From assembly GCA_017856455.1 (NCBI GenBank), contig JAFMEZ010000016.1, positions 1-39,803 of the forward strand: DNA of 39,803 nucleotides, in the 5' to 3' direction. The notes under the pieces are model-generated. The model ran no database searches. It saw nothing but the letters and a program-made list of their open reading frames with translations, and was not told the DNA's origin. The translations under genes were made by a program, and so were the position numbers. Below, one piece after another: positions 32,369 through 39,803 of this stretch; position 1 is the first letter of the stretch; every line of letters begins with the position of its first letter. The stretch is from Parafilimonas sp. (GTDB taxonomy: Bacteria; Bacteroidota; Bacteroidia; Chitinophagales; Chitinophagaceae).

Positions 32369-33970
32369 TTATTTTACAACTTCATGAATTACTGAACCAA
32401 CATTACCGCTTGGCATCTGAATTTTCAAAATAGCTGCAATGGTGCTGGCAATATCACTCATATATACTTTGCGGTTTGATTTTCCCTGATTAACACCCCA
32501 GCCCATCCAAAGCAATGGAATATGTGAATCATATGGATACATACTGCCATGAGTTGTACCTGTTGCTCCTCCAAAGAAATAATTTGGCTTGTAAATCACC
32601 TGCACATCACCTGCAAGTTTTTGATTGTAGCCTTTCTGGAACATTTCTTTGAATTCTGCAGGCAAATTGGCTTCACTGATTTCATCATTGTCAAATGCAG
32701 TTAACACATCGTCGTCTTTTTTCAATTGATCAATGAAGTATGATTTTACGTTTTCAAAATCAGCACCAATTGAATCAAGATAATTTCTATCTAAATAAAA
32801 TTGATAATTAGCCTGTGCCTCAATCAAACGTGTGAGTCCGAATTTTTTCATGGTTTCAGTCTCTGCGCGTTTATTTGCCTTCATTGATTTTCCTGGCAAT
32901 TTATTTTCTGTCATGAATGCCGGCACATGAGCTACTGCATGATCTGCTGTGAGAAAGAAAAGATAATTTCCTTTACCCAACTTTTTATCGAGGTACTCGA
33001 AGAAATTTGCCAGATCTCGATCCAGCTTGATGTAATTATCCTCTACCTCAACAGCATTTGGCCCAAATGCATGCCCAATATAATCTGGAGAGGAAAGGCT
33101 AATGGCCAAGAAATCTGTTATACTGTCCATCCCCAATTTTTCACCTTCGACTGCAGATTTTGAAAATTCCAGTGATAGTGTATTGCCCCATGGTGTGGAT
33201 GCAATTGCACCATAATTCTTTCCAATATTTGCTTCAAGTTTTCTTGGAAAAGGGGATTTTACATATGCTGGATCGTTGATATTGCTTTGAACATACGTTT
33301 CCCACGGAAAACTTAATTCCCAATTGCGTTTGTAGAATGAGTCGACTAATTTCTTTTGATTGAAACTCGCAGCCCATGGAGCAAGGTCCTTCATATACCA
33401 TGTACTCGTAACAAAATTTCCAGAGCTTGACTCATACCAGTATGCTGCATCACCAGCATGACCAGCTGGAAGTATACTCCCCCTGTCTTTTATGGCAACA
33501 CCAACTACTTTCGATCTAAAATTAGTAGCAAGCTCCAACTCGTCTGTAATGGTTGTTGATATCAGATTTTTAGGAGACATGGGCTCTTTGTTGCCTACTC
33601 CACCAACAATCTTCACCTCATCATCTTCGACACAGTAAACCATTTTCTTCTTGCCTCGATCATACCAATCATTTCCCATGATTCCATTTATAGCTGGTAC
33701 AGAACCGGTATAAACCGAAGCATGTCCTGCAGCTGTAACCGTTTGGGCATAAGAAATGTATGTATTCTCACAGGTAAACCCTTCTTTTAAGATGCGTTTG
33801 AACCCATTTTCGCCATACCTGTGTTGATATCTATAAATGTAATCCCATCTCATTTGGTCTACCATTACACCAACAACCAATTTTGGGGAAGAGGGTGCCT
33901 TTGTAGCCTTTTGTGCTATTGCAAAGCCTATGAAAGACAGAAATGAGCAAAATACAAGAAACTTTTTCAT
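32369..33970 (-). CDS. Exported PafA-type alkaline phosphatase
   Basis: A 533-residue periplasmic phosphomonoesterase of the alkaline phosphatase superfamily. A signal peptide (1-19) precedes VVGVMVDQMRWDY. The PafA active site is conserved almost residue for residue: nucleophile Thr79 (TVTAAGHASVYTG), Asn100 (MGNDWYD) and the Lys161-Asp-Arg163 pair (IKDRGSILPAGH), against Thr79, Asn100, Lys162 and Arg164 in the Elizabethkingia enzyme. Zinc ligands are in DQM, SPDYIGHAFG, TADHA and GTTHGS. PafA removes phosphate from many organic esters. It is probably the first gene of a pafA-thyA-folA transcript and has a good -7 box upstream. Confidence 0.93.
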   Translation of the reverse strand: MKKFLVFCSFLSFIGFAIAQKATKAPSSPKLVVGVMVDQMRWDYIYRYQHRYGENGFKRILKEGFTCENTYISYAQTVTAAGHASVYTGSVPAINGIMGNDWYDRGKKKMVYCVEDDEVKIVGGVGNKEPMSPKNLISTTITDELELATNFRSKVVGVAIKDRGSILPAGHAGDAAYWYESSSGNFVTSTWYMKDLAPWAASFNQKKLVDSFYKRNWELSFPWETYVQSNINDPAYVKSPFPRKLEANIGKNYGAIASTPWGNTLSLEFSKSAVEGEKLGMDSITDFLAISLSSPDYIGHAFGPNAVEVEDNYIKLDRDLANFFEYLDKKLGKGNYLFFLTADHAVAHVPAFMTENKLPGKSMKANKRAETETMKKFGLTRLIEAQANYQFYLDRNYLDSIGADFENVKSYFIDQLKKDDDVLTAFDNDEISEANLPAEFKEMFQKGYNQKLAGDVQVIYKPNYFFGGATGTTHGSMYPYDSHIPLLWMGWGVNQGKSNRKVYMSDIASTIAAILKIQMPSGNVGSVIHEVVK

Positions 33971-33993
33971 TCAATTTTTGTTTGATCTTTCGA

Positions 33994-34001
33994 CAAAGTT
34001 A
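33994..34001 (-). promoter_or_regulatory. -7 box TAACTTTG for the phosphatase gene
   Basis: CAAAGTTA on the plus strand reads TAACTTTG on the minus strand, fits TAnnTTTG and ends 23 bases before the ATG at 33970. The arms TAGGGT and ACCCTA of a 6-bp inverted repeat (34000-34005 and 34012-34017) start inside it, in the spacer of this promoter, and could be an operator. Confidence 0.45.
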
Positions 34002-34069
34002 GGGTATTGAAACCCTACTAAATATTGGATTTATGAACATTTCTGAAATCAATTTATTGTGAAAAAATT

Positions 34070-34077
34070 TATCTTTG
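34070..34077 (+). promoter_or_regulatory. -7 box TATCTTTG for spt
   Basis: TATCTTTG fits TAnnTTTG and ends 26 bases before the spt ATG. No -33 element of the right spacing is evident. The 133-base gap 33971-34103 thus holds both divergent promoters and the inverted repeat at 34000-34017. Confidence 0.45.
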
Positions 34078-34103
34078 CATAACAAAATCTTAATCCAGGT
34101 ATC

Positions 34104-35360
34104 ATGGCAGACATTTTCGAAAGACTCATTAAAAATTATGGTCCAATCGGTCAACATCGCGAGAGAGCTCACGGATATTTTGCATTTCCAAAATTGGAGG
34201 GTGAAATCGGATCCAAAATGAAGTTTAGAGGAAAGGAGAAAATTGTTTGGAGTTTGAACAACTACCTTGGATTAGCAAATCACCCAGAAGTTAGAAAGGC
34301 AGATGCTGATGCAGCTGCAACATACGGACTTGCCCTTCCTATGGGTGCAAGGATGATGAGCGGAAACTCAAATCATCACGAACAACTTGAAAAAGAATTG
34401 GCAGCTTTTGAAATGAAGGAAGATGCCATCCTACTCAACTTTGGATACCAAGGAATGGTGAGCTTGATTGATGTGCTGTGCTCAAGACATGATGTAATTG
34501 TATATGACGCAGAAAGTCATGCTTGTATCATTGATGGATTAAGATTGCATCCTGGACACCGTTTTGTTTTCAAACACAACGACATTGCAGACTGTGAAAA
34601 ACAATTGCAACGTGCGCAAGCCCTAATTGAAAAGCAAAATGCCGGCGGCATTTTACTCATCACAGAAGGCGTATTCGGAATGGCAGGCGATCAAGGCAAA
34701 CTAAAAGAAATCGTTGACCTTAAATCAAAATACAGCTTCCGACTTCTTGTTGATGATGCACATGGATTCGGCACTCTTGGTAAAACAGGCGCTGGTGCTG
34801 GTGAAGAACAAGGCGTACAAGATCAGATAGATCTCTATTTTTCAACCTTTGCAAAATCAATGGCGTCGATTGGTGCATTTATAGCAGGCCCAAAGCAGAT
34901 CATTGATTATATCCGTTACAATATCAGAAGCCAAATATTTGCAAAGTCACTTCCAATGCCACTTGTTGTTGGAAATTTAAAAAGACTTGAACTACTCAAA
35001 ACACAACCGTCCTTAAAAGATAAATTGTGGGAGAATGCCCTTAAACTTCAAAATGGATTAAAAGCAAAGGGATTTGATATTGGCAAAACAGACTCTGTTG
35101 TTACCCCAGTGTATATGAAAGGTGGTGTTGAAGAAGCAACTTCAATGGTTACCGATCTAAGAGAGAATTACAATATCTTCTGCTCAATTGTTGTTTACCC
35201 TGTAATTCCAAAAGGACATATCATTTATCGTCTCATTCCAACCGCCGTGCATACTGATGAGGATATTCAACTCACTTTGAAGGCCTTCGAGGAAACCAAA
35301 ATGAAGTTGGATCAAGGTGCATACAAGAGTGAGGTAATCCCTCAAATGGCTGAGGCCTAG
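34104..35360 (+). CDS. spt: Serine palmitoyltransferase (alpha-oxoamine synthase family)
   Basis: PLP enzyme condensing serine with a long-chain acyl-CoA to 3-ketosphinganine, the first step of sphingolipid synthesis, a hallmark of many Bacteroidota. The fold-type I AOS features are SLNNYLGLANHP, the MGARMMSGNSNHHEQLE region, the PLP aspartate/histidine in VDDAHGFGTLG and the Schiff-base lysine in TFAKSMASIG. Paralogues in this family make 2-amino-3-ketobutyrate (Kbl) or 8-amino-7-oxononanoate (BioF); the N-terminal wording (residues 10-35) and 418-residue length favour Spt. The ubiX gene follows after 2 bases. No other sphingolipid gene is seen here. Confidence 0.85.
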   Translation: MADIFERLIKNYGPIGQHRERAHGYFAFPKLEGEIGSKMKFRGKEKIVWSLNNYLGLANHPEVRKADADAAATYGLALPMGARMMSGNSNHHEQLEKELAAFEMKEDAILLNFGYQGMVSLIDVLCSRHDVIVYDAESHACIIDGLRLHPGHRFVFKHNDIADCEKQLQRAQALIEKQNAGGILLITEGVFGMAGDQGKLKEIVDLKSKYSFRLLVDDAHGFGTLGKTGAGAGEEQGVQDQIDLYFSTFAKSMASIGAFIAGPKQIIDYIRYNIRSQIFAKSLPMPLVVGNLKRLELLKTQPSLKDKLWENALKLQNGLKAKGFDIGKTDSVVTPVYMKGGVEEATSMVTDLRENYNIFCSIVVYPVIPKGHIIYRLIPTAVHTDEDIQLTLKAFEETKMKLDQGAYKSEVIPQMAEA

Positions 35361-35362
35361 TT

Positions 35363-35938
35363 ATGTCAAACAGAAAAATTGTTGTCGCCATCACTGGCGC
35401 AAGTGGTTCTATTTACGCTGATCTTTTGATTAAAAAGTTGGCGCTCATCAAGCATCAATGGAACGAACTTGCTATTGTATTTTCAGATAATGCAAAAGAA
35501 GTTTGGAGAACTGAACTTGGTAATGAGGAGTTCAATCATTTGCAATATCCCGTATTTGACAAAAATGATTTCAACGCTCCCTTCGCATCTGGATCTGGAA
35601 AATTTGATACCATGATTATCGTACCCTGCTCAATGGGTACGTTAGGAAGAATAGCGAATGGCGTTTCAGGAGATTTAATCACAAGGGCAGCAGACGTGAT
35701 ACTTAAAGAGAGAAGAAAATTGATTTGTGTTGCAAGAGAAACTCCATATAACCTGATTCATATTAAAAATATGGAGTCAATAACTTTAGCAGGTGGCATC
35801 ATTTGTCCTGCTACACCTTCCTTTTACTCAAGACCCAGTTCTATTGAAGAAGTCGCAGCAACAGTTGTTGATAGGATTATTGATTTAGCAGGATTTGATA
35901 TCAAGACGTACCGCTGGGGAACTGAACCTCTATCTTAA
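35363..35938 (+). CDS. ubiX: UbiX-family flavin prenyltransferase
   Basis: Makes prenylated FMN, the cofactor of UbiD-type decarboxylases. The N-terminal VAITGASGSIYADLL binds FMN, and the mid-region IVPCSMGTLGRIANG and the C-terminal PATPSFYSRP are family motifs. Length 191 is usual. It lies 2 bases after spt and so shares its transcript, but no ubiD is nearby, so the client enzyme must be encoded elsewhere. The 3' end overlaps the convergent lolA gene by 9 bases. Confidence 0.92.
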   Translation: MSNRKIVVAITGASGSIYADLLIKKLALIKHQWNELAIVFSDNAKEVWRTELGNEEFNHLQYPVFDKNDFNAPFASGSGKFDTMIIVPCSMGTLGRIANGVSGDLITRAADVILKERRKLICVARETPYNLIHIKNMESITLAGGIICPATPSFYSRPSSIEEVAATVVDRIIDLAGFDIKTYRWGTEPLS

Positions 35939-36604
35939 ATCGATCACTTCTACTCCTGGATACTTTTTAGGATTGAATGTAAAAGTATCATCAGTAATAT
36001 TTGCAGTTGTATTGATTGCATTTATTCCATAAAGATATTTGTTGCCGTTCTTTTCAAACACTCTGGTGGACATGATGACACTAGTCGCTTTATCAATTTC
36101 CAACACAACTTTAAAGAATGGTTTCGTCTTATCAATTGGAGTCAATTCCACAACTTTATATGTTTTACTTCCCTTTTTAACATCTTGTCCCAATACAAAC
36201 AAAAAGTCTTTGTCGTAAAAATTAGTAAACAATTTCTGAGGAGTTATTGATCCTGAACTATTGTCAACTGCTGAAATCTGAACTTCTTTTGCTGCAACAT
36301 CATATGTCCAGATAGTTGCTCCATCACAGAAAATTTCTTGACCCGTGATAGACACCCTGTACTTCATCCCTTTCATCATAACAGACCCAGCTTTAACCCC
36401 TTGAACTTTGCCAGCAGCATTTTCGATTTTCAATGCAAATGAAGCCTTAATCGCTTTGAAAGTCTTGAACTTGGCACTCACCGCATCCAATACTTTCTTC
36501 GCCTCCGGATCGCTTTTGCCCATTCCTTTTGGTGCTTGAGCAAATGATTGCAAAGCGAAAAATGAAGCAGTGGCGAAAATGAAAAAACGACGGGTTAAAA
36601 ACAT
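35930..36604 (-). CDS. lolA: LolA-like periplasmic lipoprotein carrier
   Basis: A 224-residue exported protein with a signal peptide (1-22, cleavage after SFA). The mature protein begins with the helical DPEAKKVLDAVSAKFKTFK segment and then the strands typical of LolA (ASFALKIENAAGK, KYRVSITGQEIFCDGATIWTYD across about 85-105, later FKVVLEIDKATSVIMSTRVFEKNG). LolA ferries lipoproteins from the LolCDE complex to the outer membrane. Bacteroidota carry several LolA-like proteins, so the symbol is by similarity. It lies 34 bases after ftsK and is likely read with it. Confidence 0.88.
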   Translation of the reverse strand: MFLTRRFFIFATASFFALQSFAQAPKGMGKSDPEAKKVLDAVSAKFKTFKAIKASFALKIENAAGKVQGVKAGSVMMKGMKYRVSITGQEIFCDGATIWTYDVAAKEVQISAVDNSSGSITPQKLFTNFYDKDFLFVLGQDVKKGSKTYKVVELTPIDKTKPFFKVVLEIDKATSVIMSTRVFEKNGNKYLYGINAINTTANITDDTFTFNPKKYPGVEVIDLR

Positions 36605-36638
36605 GGTTTTTGACTTGGTATTAAACGCAAAGAAAAGA

Positions 36639-39113
36639 CTATTCCATCGATTTTAAAAACTGTTCAAGTTCATACTCTGTTTTGAAGAGCACTTCACGTA
36701 CCTTACTGCCTTTACTAGGACCAACAATTCCTGCTGCTTCAAGTTGATCCATAAGACGTCCTGCTCTATTGTACCCTAGTTTCAATCGCCTTTGAATCAA
36801 TGATGTAGAACCCATTTGACTTTGAACAATCAAGCTGGCAGCTTCATTGAATAATGGATCTTTACTTAATAAATCAAGATCTCTTTCCTCATTATCTTTT
36901 TCATCGATCACCTCAGGTAATTCAAATGCTGAGGGATATCCCTTTTGTTCCCCTATAAATTCTACAACTTTTTCTACTTCAGGTGTATCAACAAACACAC
37001 ATTGAACCCTTGTTACCTCTCCTTGGTATGAAACAAGCATATCACCTCTTCCTATCAATTGCTCTGCACCTCCAACATCAAGAATAGTACGACTATCCAC
37101 CTTAGAGGATACTTTAAATGCAATACGCGCCGGAAAGTTTGCCTTGATGGTTCCAGTAATAATATTCACTGAAGGGCGCTGTGTGGCAACAATCAAATGA
37201 ATACCGATTGCTCTCGCCAACTGTGCTAACCTTGCTATTGGTGTTTCAATCTCTTTTCCTGCGGTCATGATAAGATCTGCGAACTCATCGATGACAAGCA
37301 CGATAAATGGTAAAAATTTATGCCCTTTCTCTGGATTCAATCTTCTGCCGACAAATTTCTCATTGTACTCTCTGATATTTCTGCATCCTGCATCTTTCAA
37401 CAAATCATATCGCTCGTCCATTTCAATACAAAGTGCATTGAGTGTATTCACTACTTTTCTGGTATCAGTGATGATGGCATCTTCCTCACCTGGAAGTTTT
37501 GCCAGAAAATGTTTTTCAATGATGCGGTATAAACTCAGTTCAACTTTCTTAGGATCCACCAATACAAACTTCAATTGGGATGGATGTTTTTTATAGAGCA
37601 ATGAAACGAGGATTGCATTCAATCCAACCGACTTACCCTGTCCAGTTGCACCTGCCATTAACAAATGCGGCATAGTAGCCAAATCAACGATGAAGTTTTC
37701 ATTGTCAATTTTTTTACCAAGTGCAATAGGTAATGCAAAATCATTTTTCTGAAACTTCTCAGAACCTAACAAAGATCTCATCCCCACAATGCTTTTCTTC
37801 ACATTTGGTACTTCTATACCTATAGTGCCTTTCCCTGGGATAGGTGCAATGATTCGAATACCCAAAGCTGATAAACTCAATGCAATATCATCTTCAAGAT
37901 TTTTAATTCTAGAAATTCTTACCCCCGCAGCTGGAATGATTTCGTACAATGTAACAGTAGGACCAACGGTTGCAAATATTTTTTGGATCTCAATGTCATA
38001 GTCCTGCAAAGTCTTCATGATCTGGCTCTTGTTGGCTTCCAGTTCATGTTGATCCATCACAATTTTCTCTCCAGAATGTTGTGCCAATAGTTCGAGGGAT
38101 GGATATTTATACCCTTTTAAATCAGCAATGGGGTCATATTTTGGTGAAGCCAATACTGTAGAAGCAGTTTTAATTTCAGGCACCTCCTTGATGGGAGATT
38201 TAATTTCCAATGGAAGATCCTCGTCAATGGACGGCTCTTCTTTTGCTGTCTGTTGTGGCATTTTCTCCACTTCTTCTGCAGGCAATATATCTTCAACGAC
38301 TGGCTCTGCAATTACATTCAAGGGTCCCATTAAAGGATCAACAGTAGGCTTGGGATTAAATTGATTTGCAGATTCATTCAATGAATTACCCTCAGTTAAG
38401 TCGAGTCTTGGTTGAACTTCCTCTGGTACTGCATCCACTTGATTGATTGATTGATCGAAAGGAAGATCTTCTGATACAGCAGCCTTTTTAAATGACAGTA
38501 AAGGCCATTTGAATATTGGATTGAATCTCCAAATCACATAGGTGAAAATTGAAAGGGAGAGCAATGCAAATGTACCAGCCCAACCAATCACTCCTTTAAG
38601 CCAGTTTGAAGAAAACTTTCCAAATGCTCCTCCAAAATTAAAATTTGATTCAGGTGTAAAAAAAGATGCACTCACACTTAAAACGAGGAGTCCCATCATC
38701 AGGTACCTGACATTTCTGGCAATGGAGAACACTGATTTATCAAACAATAAATTAACACCAATAACAAAGAATAAGGAACAGAAAAGATAAGAAGCAAGTC
38801 CAAATCCATACTCAAAAAACACAAATGCAACATAGGCTCCAAAGCTTCCAAGGAGGTTGTTGATTTCAAGGTCATTTGGACGAAGTATTCTTGCGCCCAA
38901 ATCACGAATCTTATCCTGATCTTCTGTCCAGGTAAATAAATAAGAGGTGAAAGAGACAAACAGGAAAAAGCAAACAAAAAGAAAGATAGAACCTATAATC
39001 TTATGTGTTCTCTCATCCCGAAAAAGGGACTTTACTTCAATCTCTTCTTCCTTGTCATCAACCAAGTTTTCAGCGTCTACTTCAACCTTAGTTGATTTTA
39101 ATCGATTGGCCAT
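36639..39113 (-). CDS. ftsK: DNA translocase FtsK/SpoIIIE
   Basis: A septal motor that pumps chromosome ends across the division site and activates dif recombination. Four to five N-terminal helices lie at about 38-60, 90-122, 134-152 and 172-196. A Pro/Glu-rich linker spans about 210-330. The RecA-like motor follows, with Walker A GATGQGKS (488-495) and Walker B LVIDEFADLI (606-615), and LIVATQRPSVNIITG after it. A winged-helix gamma domain (about 755-824; SLIQRRLKLGYNRAGRLMDQLE in the wording of residues 775-800) ends the protein and should read KOPS-type sequences. The linker is short, as usual in this phylum. Confidence 0.96.
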   Translation of the reverse strand: MANRLKSTKVEVDAENLVDDKEEEIEVKSLFRDERTHKIIGSIFLFVCFFLFVSFTSYLFTWTEDQDKIRDLGARILRPNDLEINNLLGSFGAYVAFVFFEYGFGLASYLFCSLFFVIGVNLLFDKSVFSIARNVRYLMMGLLVLSVSASFFTPESNFNFGGAFGKFSSNWLKGVIGWAGTFALLSLSIFTYVIWRFNPIFKWPLLSFKKAAVSEDLPFDQSINQVDAVPEEVQPRLDLTEGNSLNESANQFNPKPTVDPLMGPLNVIAEPVVEDILPAEEVEKMPQQTAKEEPSIDEDLPLEIKSPIKEVPEIKTASTVLASPKYDPIADLKGYKYPSLELLAQHSGEKIVMDQHELEANKSQIMKTLQDYDIEIQKIFATVGPTVTLYEIIPAAGVRISRIKNLEDDIALSLSALGIRIIAPIPGKGTIGIEVPNVKKSIVGMRSLLGSEKFQKNDFALPIALGKKIDNENFIVDLATMPHLLMAGATGQGKSVGLNAILVSLLYKKHPSQLKFVLVDPKKVELSLYRIIEKHFLAKLPGEEDAIITDTRKVVNTLNALCIEMDERYDLLKDAGCRNIREYNEKFVGRRLNPEKGHKFLPFIVLVIDEFADLIMTAGKEIETPIARLAQLARAIGIHLIVATQRPSVNIITGTIKANFPARIAFKVSSKVDSRTILDVGGAEQLIGRGDMLVSYQGEVTRVQCVFVDTPEVEKVVEFIGEQKGYPSAFELPEVIDEKDNEERDLDLLSKDPLFNEAASLIVQSQMGSTSLIQRRLKLGYNRAGRLMDQLEAAGIVGPSKGSKVREVLFKTEYELEQFLKSME

Positions 39114-39163
39114 TAATAGGTTTCAGTTTTGGATCTGTTAATTATGGATAAAATTACATCAAT

Positions 39164-39550
39164 TTATTTCCTCAGGAAAGTCCAAGCCAAACTAAACCAA
39201 CCAATGATCATAAGTAATCCTCCTATGGGAGTAATCAACGCTATTAATGCGGGGACTTCAATCAATTTATATTTGAAAAAAGTCAGCATATAAATTGACC
39301 CTGAAAAAGCAATAATACCTGCAGTAAAAAGGGTAGACACTTTTGCCAAAAATGCCTTTTGCGTTCGCTCATATACAATTGCAACAAGTATAATTGCAAG
39401 TCCATGTAACAATTGATATTGTACCCCAGTTTGAAAGGACTGCAAAGATTCGGGAGTCAGCATCGTCTTAAGTGCATGCGCACCAAAAGCTCCAAGTATA
39501 ACAGCTATCCCACAAAACACTGCTCCAGTAAACATCATTTTATTGTGCAT
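39164..39550 (-). CDS. DUF423 (YgdD-type) small membrane protein
   Basis: A 128-residue membrane protein with four hydrophobic helices (about 5-25, 45-62, 68-90, 96-125). The N-terminal GAVFCGIAVILGAFGAHALK is the recognisable DUF423 start. The function of the family is not known; members are common next to unrelated housekeeping genes. It overlaps the shikimate kinase stop by 11 bases, and the second ATG (39538) would give a start clear of that overlap. Confidence 0.87.
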   Translation of the reverse strand: MHNKMMFTGAVFCGIAVILGAFGAHALKTMLTPESLQSFQTGVQYQLLHGLAIILVAIVYERTQKAFLAKVSTLFTAGIIAFSGSIYMLTFFKYKLIEVPALIALITPIGGLLMIIGWFSLAWTFLRK

Positions 39551-39803
39551 TGTATAATTTTTTTTCTATGGTATGCAAGGGACAATCACCACTTGCGTCT
39601 ATAATTTGGGCCTGACGATAGAAAACTTCACGCTCACTGATTTTTTCAGCGATATAGGTTTTTAATGCAGCATCATTCAAGTTAGCGATAAGCGGACGAT
39701 GATCTTTCTCTAGTTTCAGTCGATTGGTTAGCGTATCTAAAGATGGACTGATCCAAACGGTTAATCCATGTTGATTCATAAACTGCATATTATCATGAAA
39801 GCA
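39540..39803 (-). CDS. aroK: Shikimate kinase, 3' part (runs off the window)
   Basis: The C-terminal 87 codons of a gene whose 5' end lies beyond the right edge; the frame stays open to base 39803. FHDNMQFMNQHGLTVWI continues into RLKLEKDHRPLI and FYRQAQIIDASG, the lid and C-terminal helix wording of shikimate kinase (the lid Arg in the RPLI motif). The enzyme phosphorylates shikimate at the 3-hydroxyl in aromatic amino acid synthesis. An internal ATG at 39788 is not the real start. The P-loop and shikimate-binding arginine cannot be seen here. Confidence 0.85.
   Translation of the reverse strand, partial: CFHDNMQFMNQHGLTVWISPSLDTLTNRLKLEKDHRPLIANLNDAALKTYIAEKISEREVFYRQAQIIDASGDCPLHTIEKKLYNAQ

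Noticed and set aside
36639-39113. Open frames antisense to ftsK as small genes
   Set aside because: They are mirror images of the conserved motor and linker, lack start signals and resemble no family.
1-39803. CRISPR arrays, tRNA or rRNA genes, insertion sequences, prophage
   Set aside because: No regularly spaced repeats, cloverleaf-like segments, transposase or integrase motifs were seen by eye on either strand; every gap is under 200 bases.

Overview
The window is a gene-dense, AT-rich chromosomal segment of a member of the Bacteroidota. The gene set points to the Chitinophagaceae/Sphingobacteriales side: an Spt-type serine palmitoyltransferase, a PafA-type alkaline phosphatase, kynureninase, a three-subunit proton-translocating transhydrogenase, weak Shine-Dalgarno signals, and repeated TAnnTTTG boxes, the phylum's -7 promoter element. 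Placement below phylum is inference. I see no tRNA, rRNA, CRISPR array, insertion sequence or prophage. No gap between genes exceeds 200 bases.

Layout. 1-1760: an ECF sigma factor followed one base later by a membrane protein that joins an anti-sigma-like cytoplasmic segment to a periplasmic trypsin-like protease, behind a cluster of palindromes. 1767-7229: sugar-nucleotidyltransferase, an ACC-deaminase-family PLP enzyme, lipB, an RluD-type pseudouridine synthase and two unrecognised exported proteins. 7429-12810: an SGNH hydrolase facing a tight five-gene minus-strand operon (PAP2 phosphatase, CorC/HlyC-type CBS protein, atypical SDR, kynU, pyrF). 12954-18096: glmM and a cysteine desulfurase, convergent with mutS. 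18207-23592: a PLD-family cardiolipin synthase-like protein, a pyridoxamine-oxidase-like protein, rsmG, a family 2 glycosyltransferase, folC and a Nudix hydrolase. 23596-27616: a small exported protein, an RsmF-type rRNA methyltransferase and an M28 peptidase. 27674-33970: pntB, pntAB, pntAA, a shortened methyltransferase-like gene, folA, thyA and pafA. 34104-39803: spt and ubiX facing lolA, ftsK, a DUF423 protein and the 3' part of a shikimate kinase gene that runs off the right edge.

Most content is core metabolism and envelope upkeep: folate and thymidylate (folC, folA, thyA), pyrimidine and NAD precursors (pyrF, kynU), redox balance (pnt), amino-sugar supply (glmM), lipids (spt, PLD, PAP2, lolA), DNA repair and segregation (mutS, ftsK) and RNA modification (rsmG, rsmF, rluD).

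The least ordinary items are the sigma factor with its anti-sigma/protease fusion and palindromic upstream region; a putative Crp/FNR-type operator about 40 bases upstream of a predicted transcription start; four genes whose -7 box ends only 4-5 bases before the start codon, suggesting leaderless mRNAs; and a methyltransferase-like gene that appears to have lost its cofactor-binding core while staying in frame.
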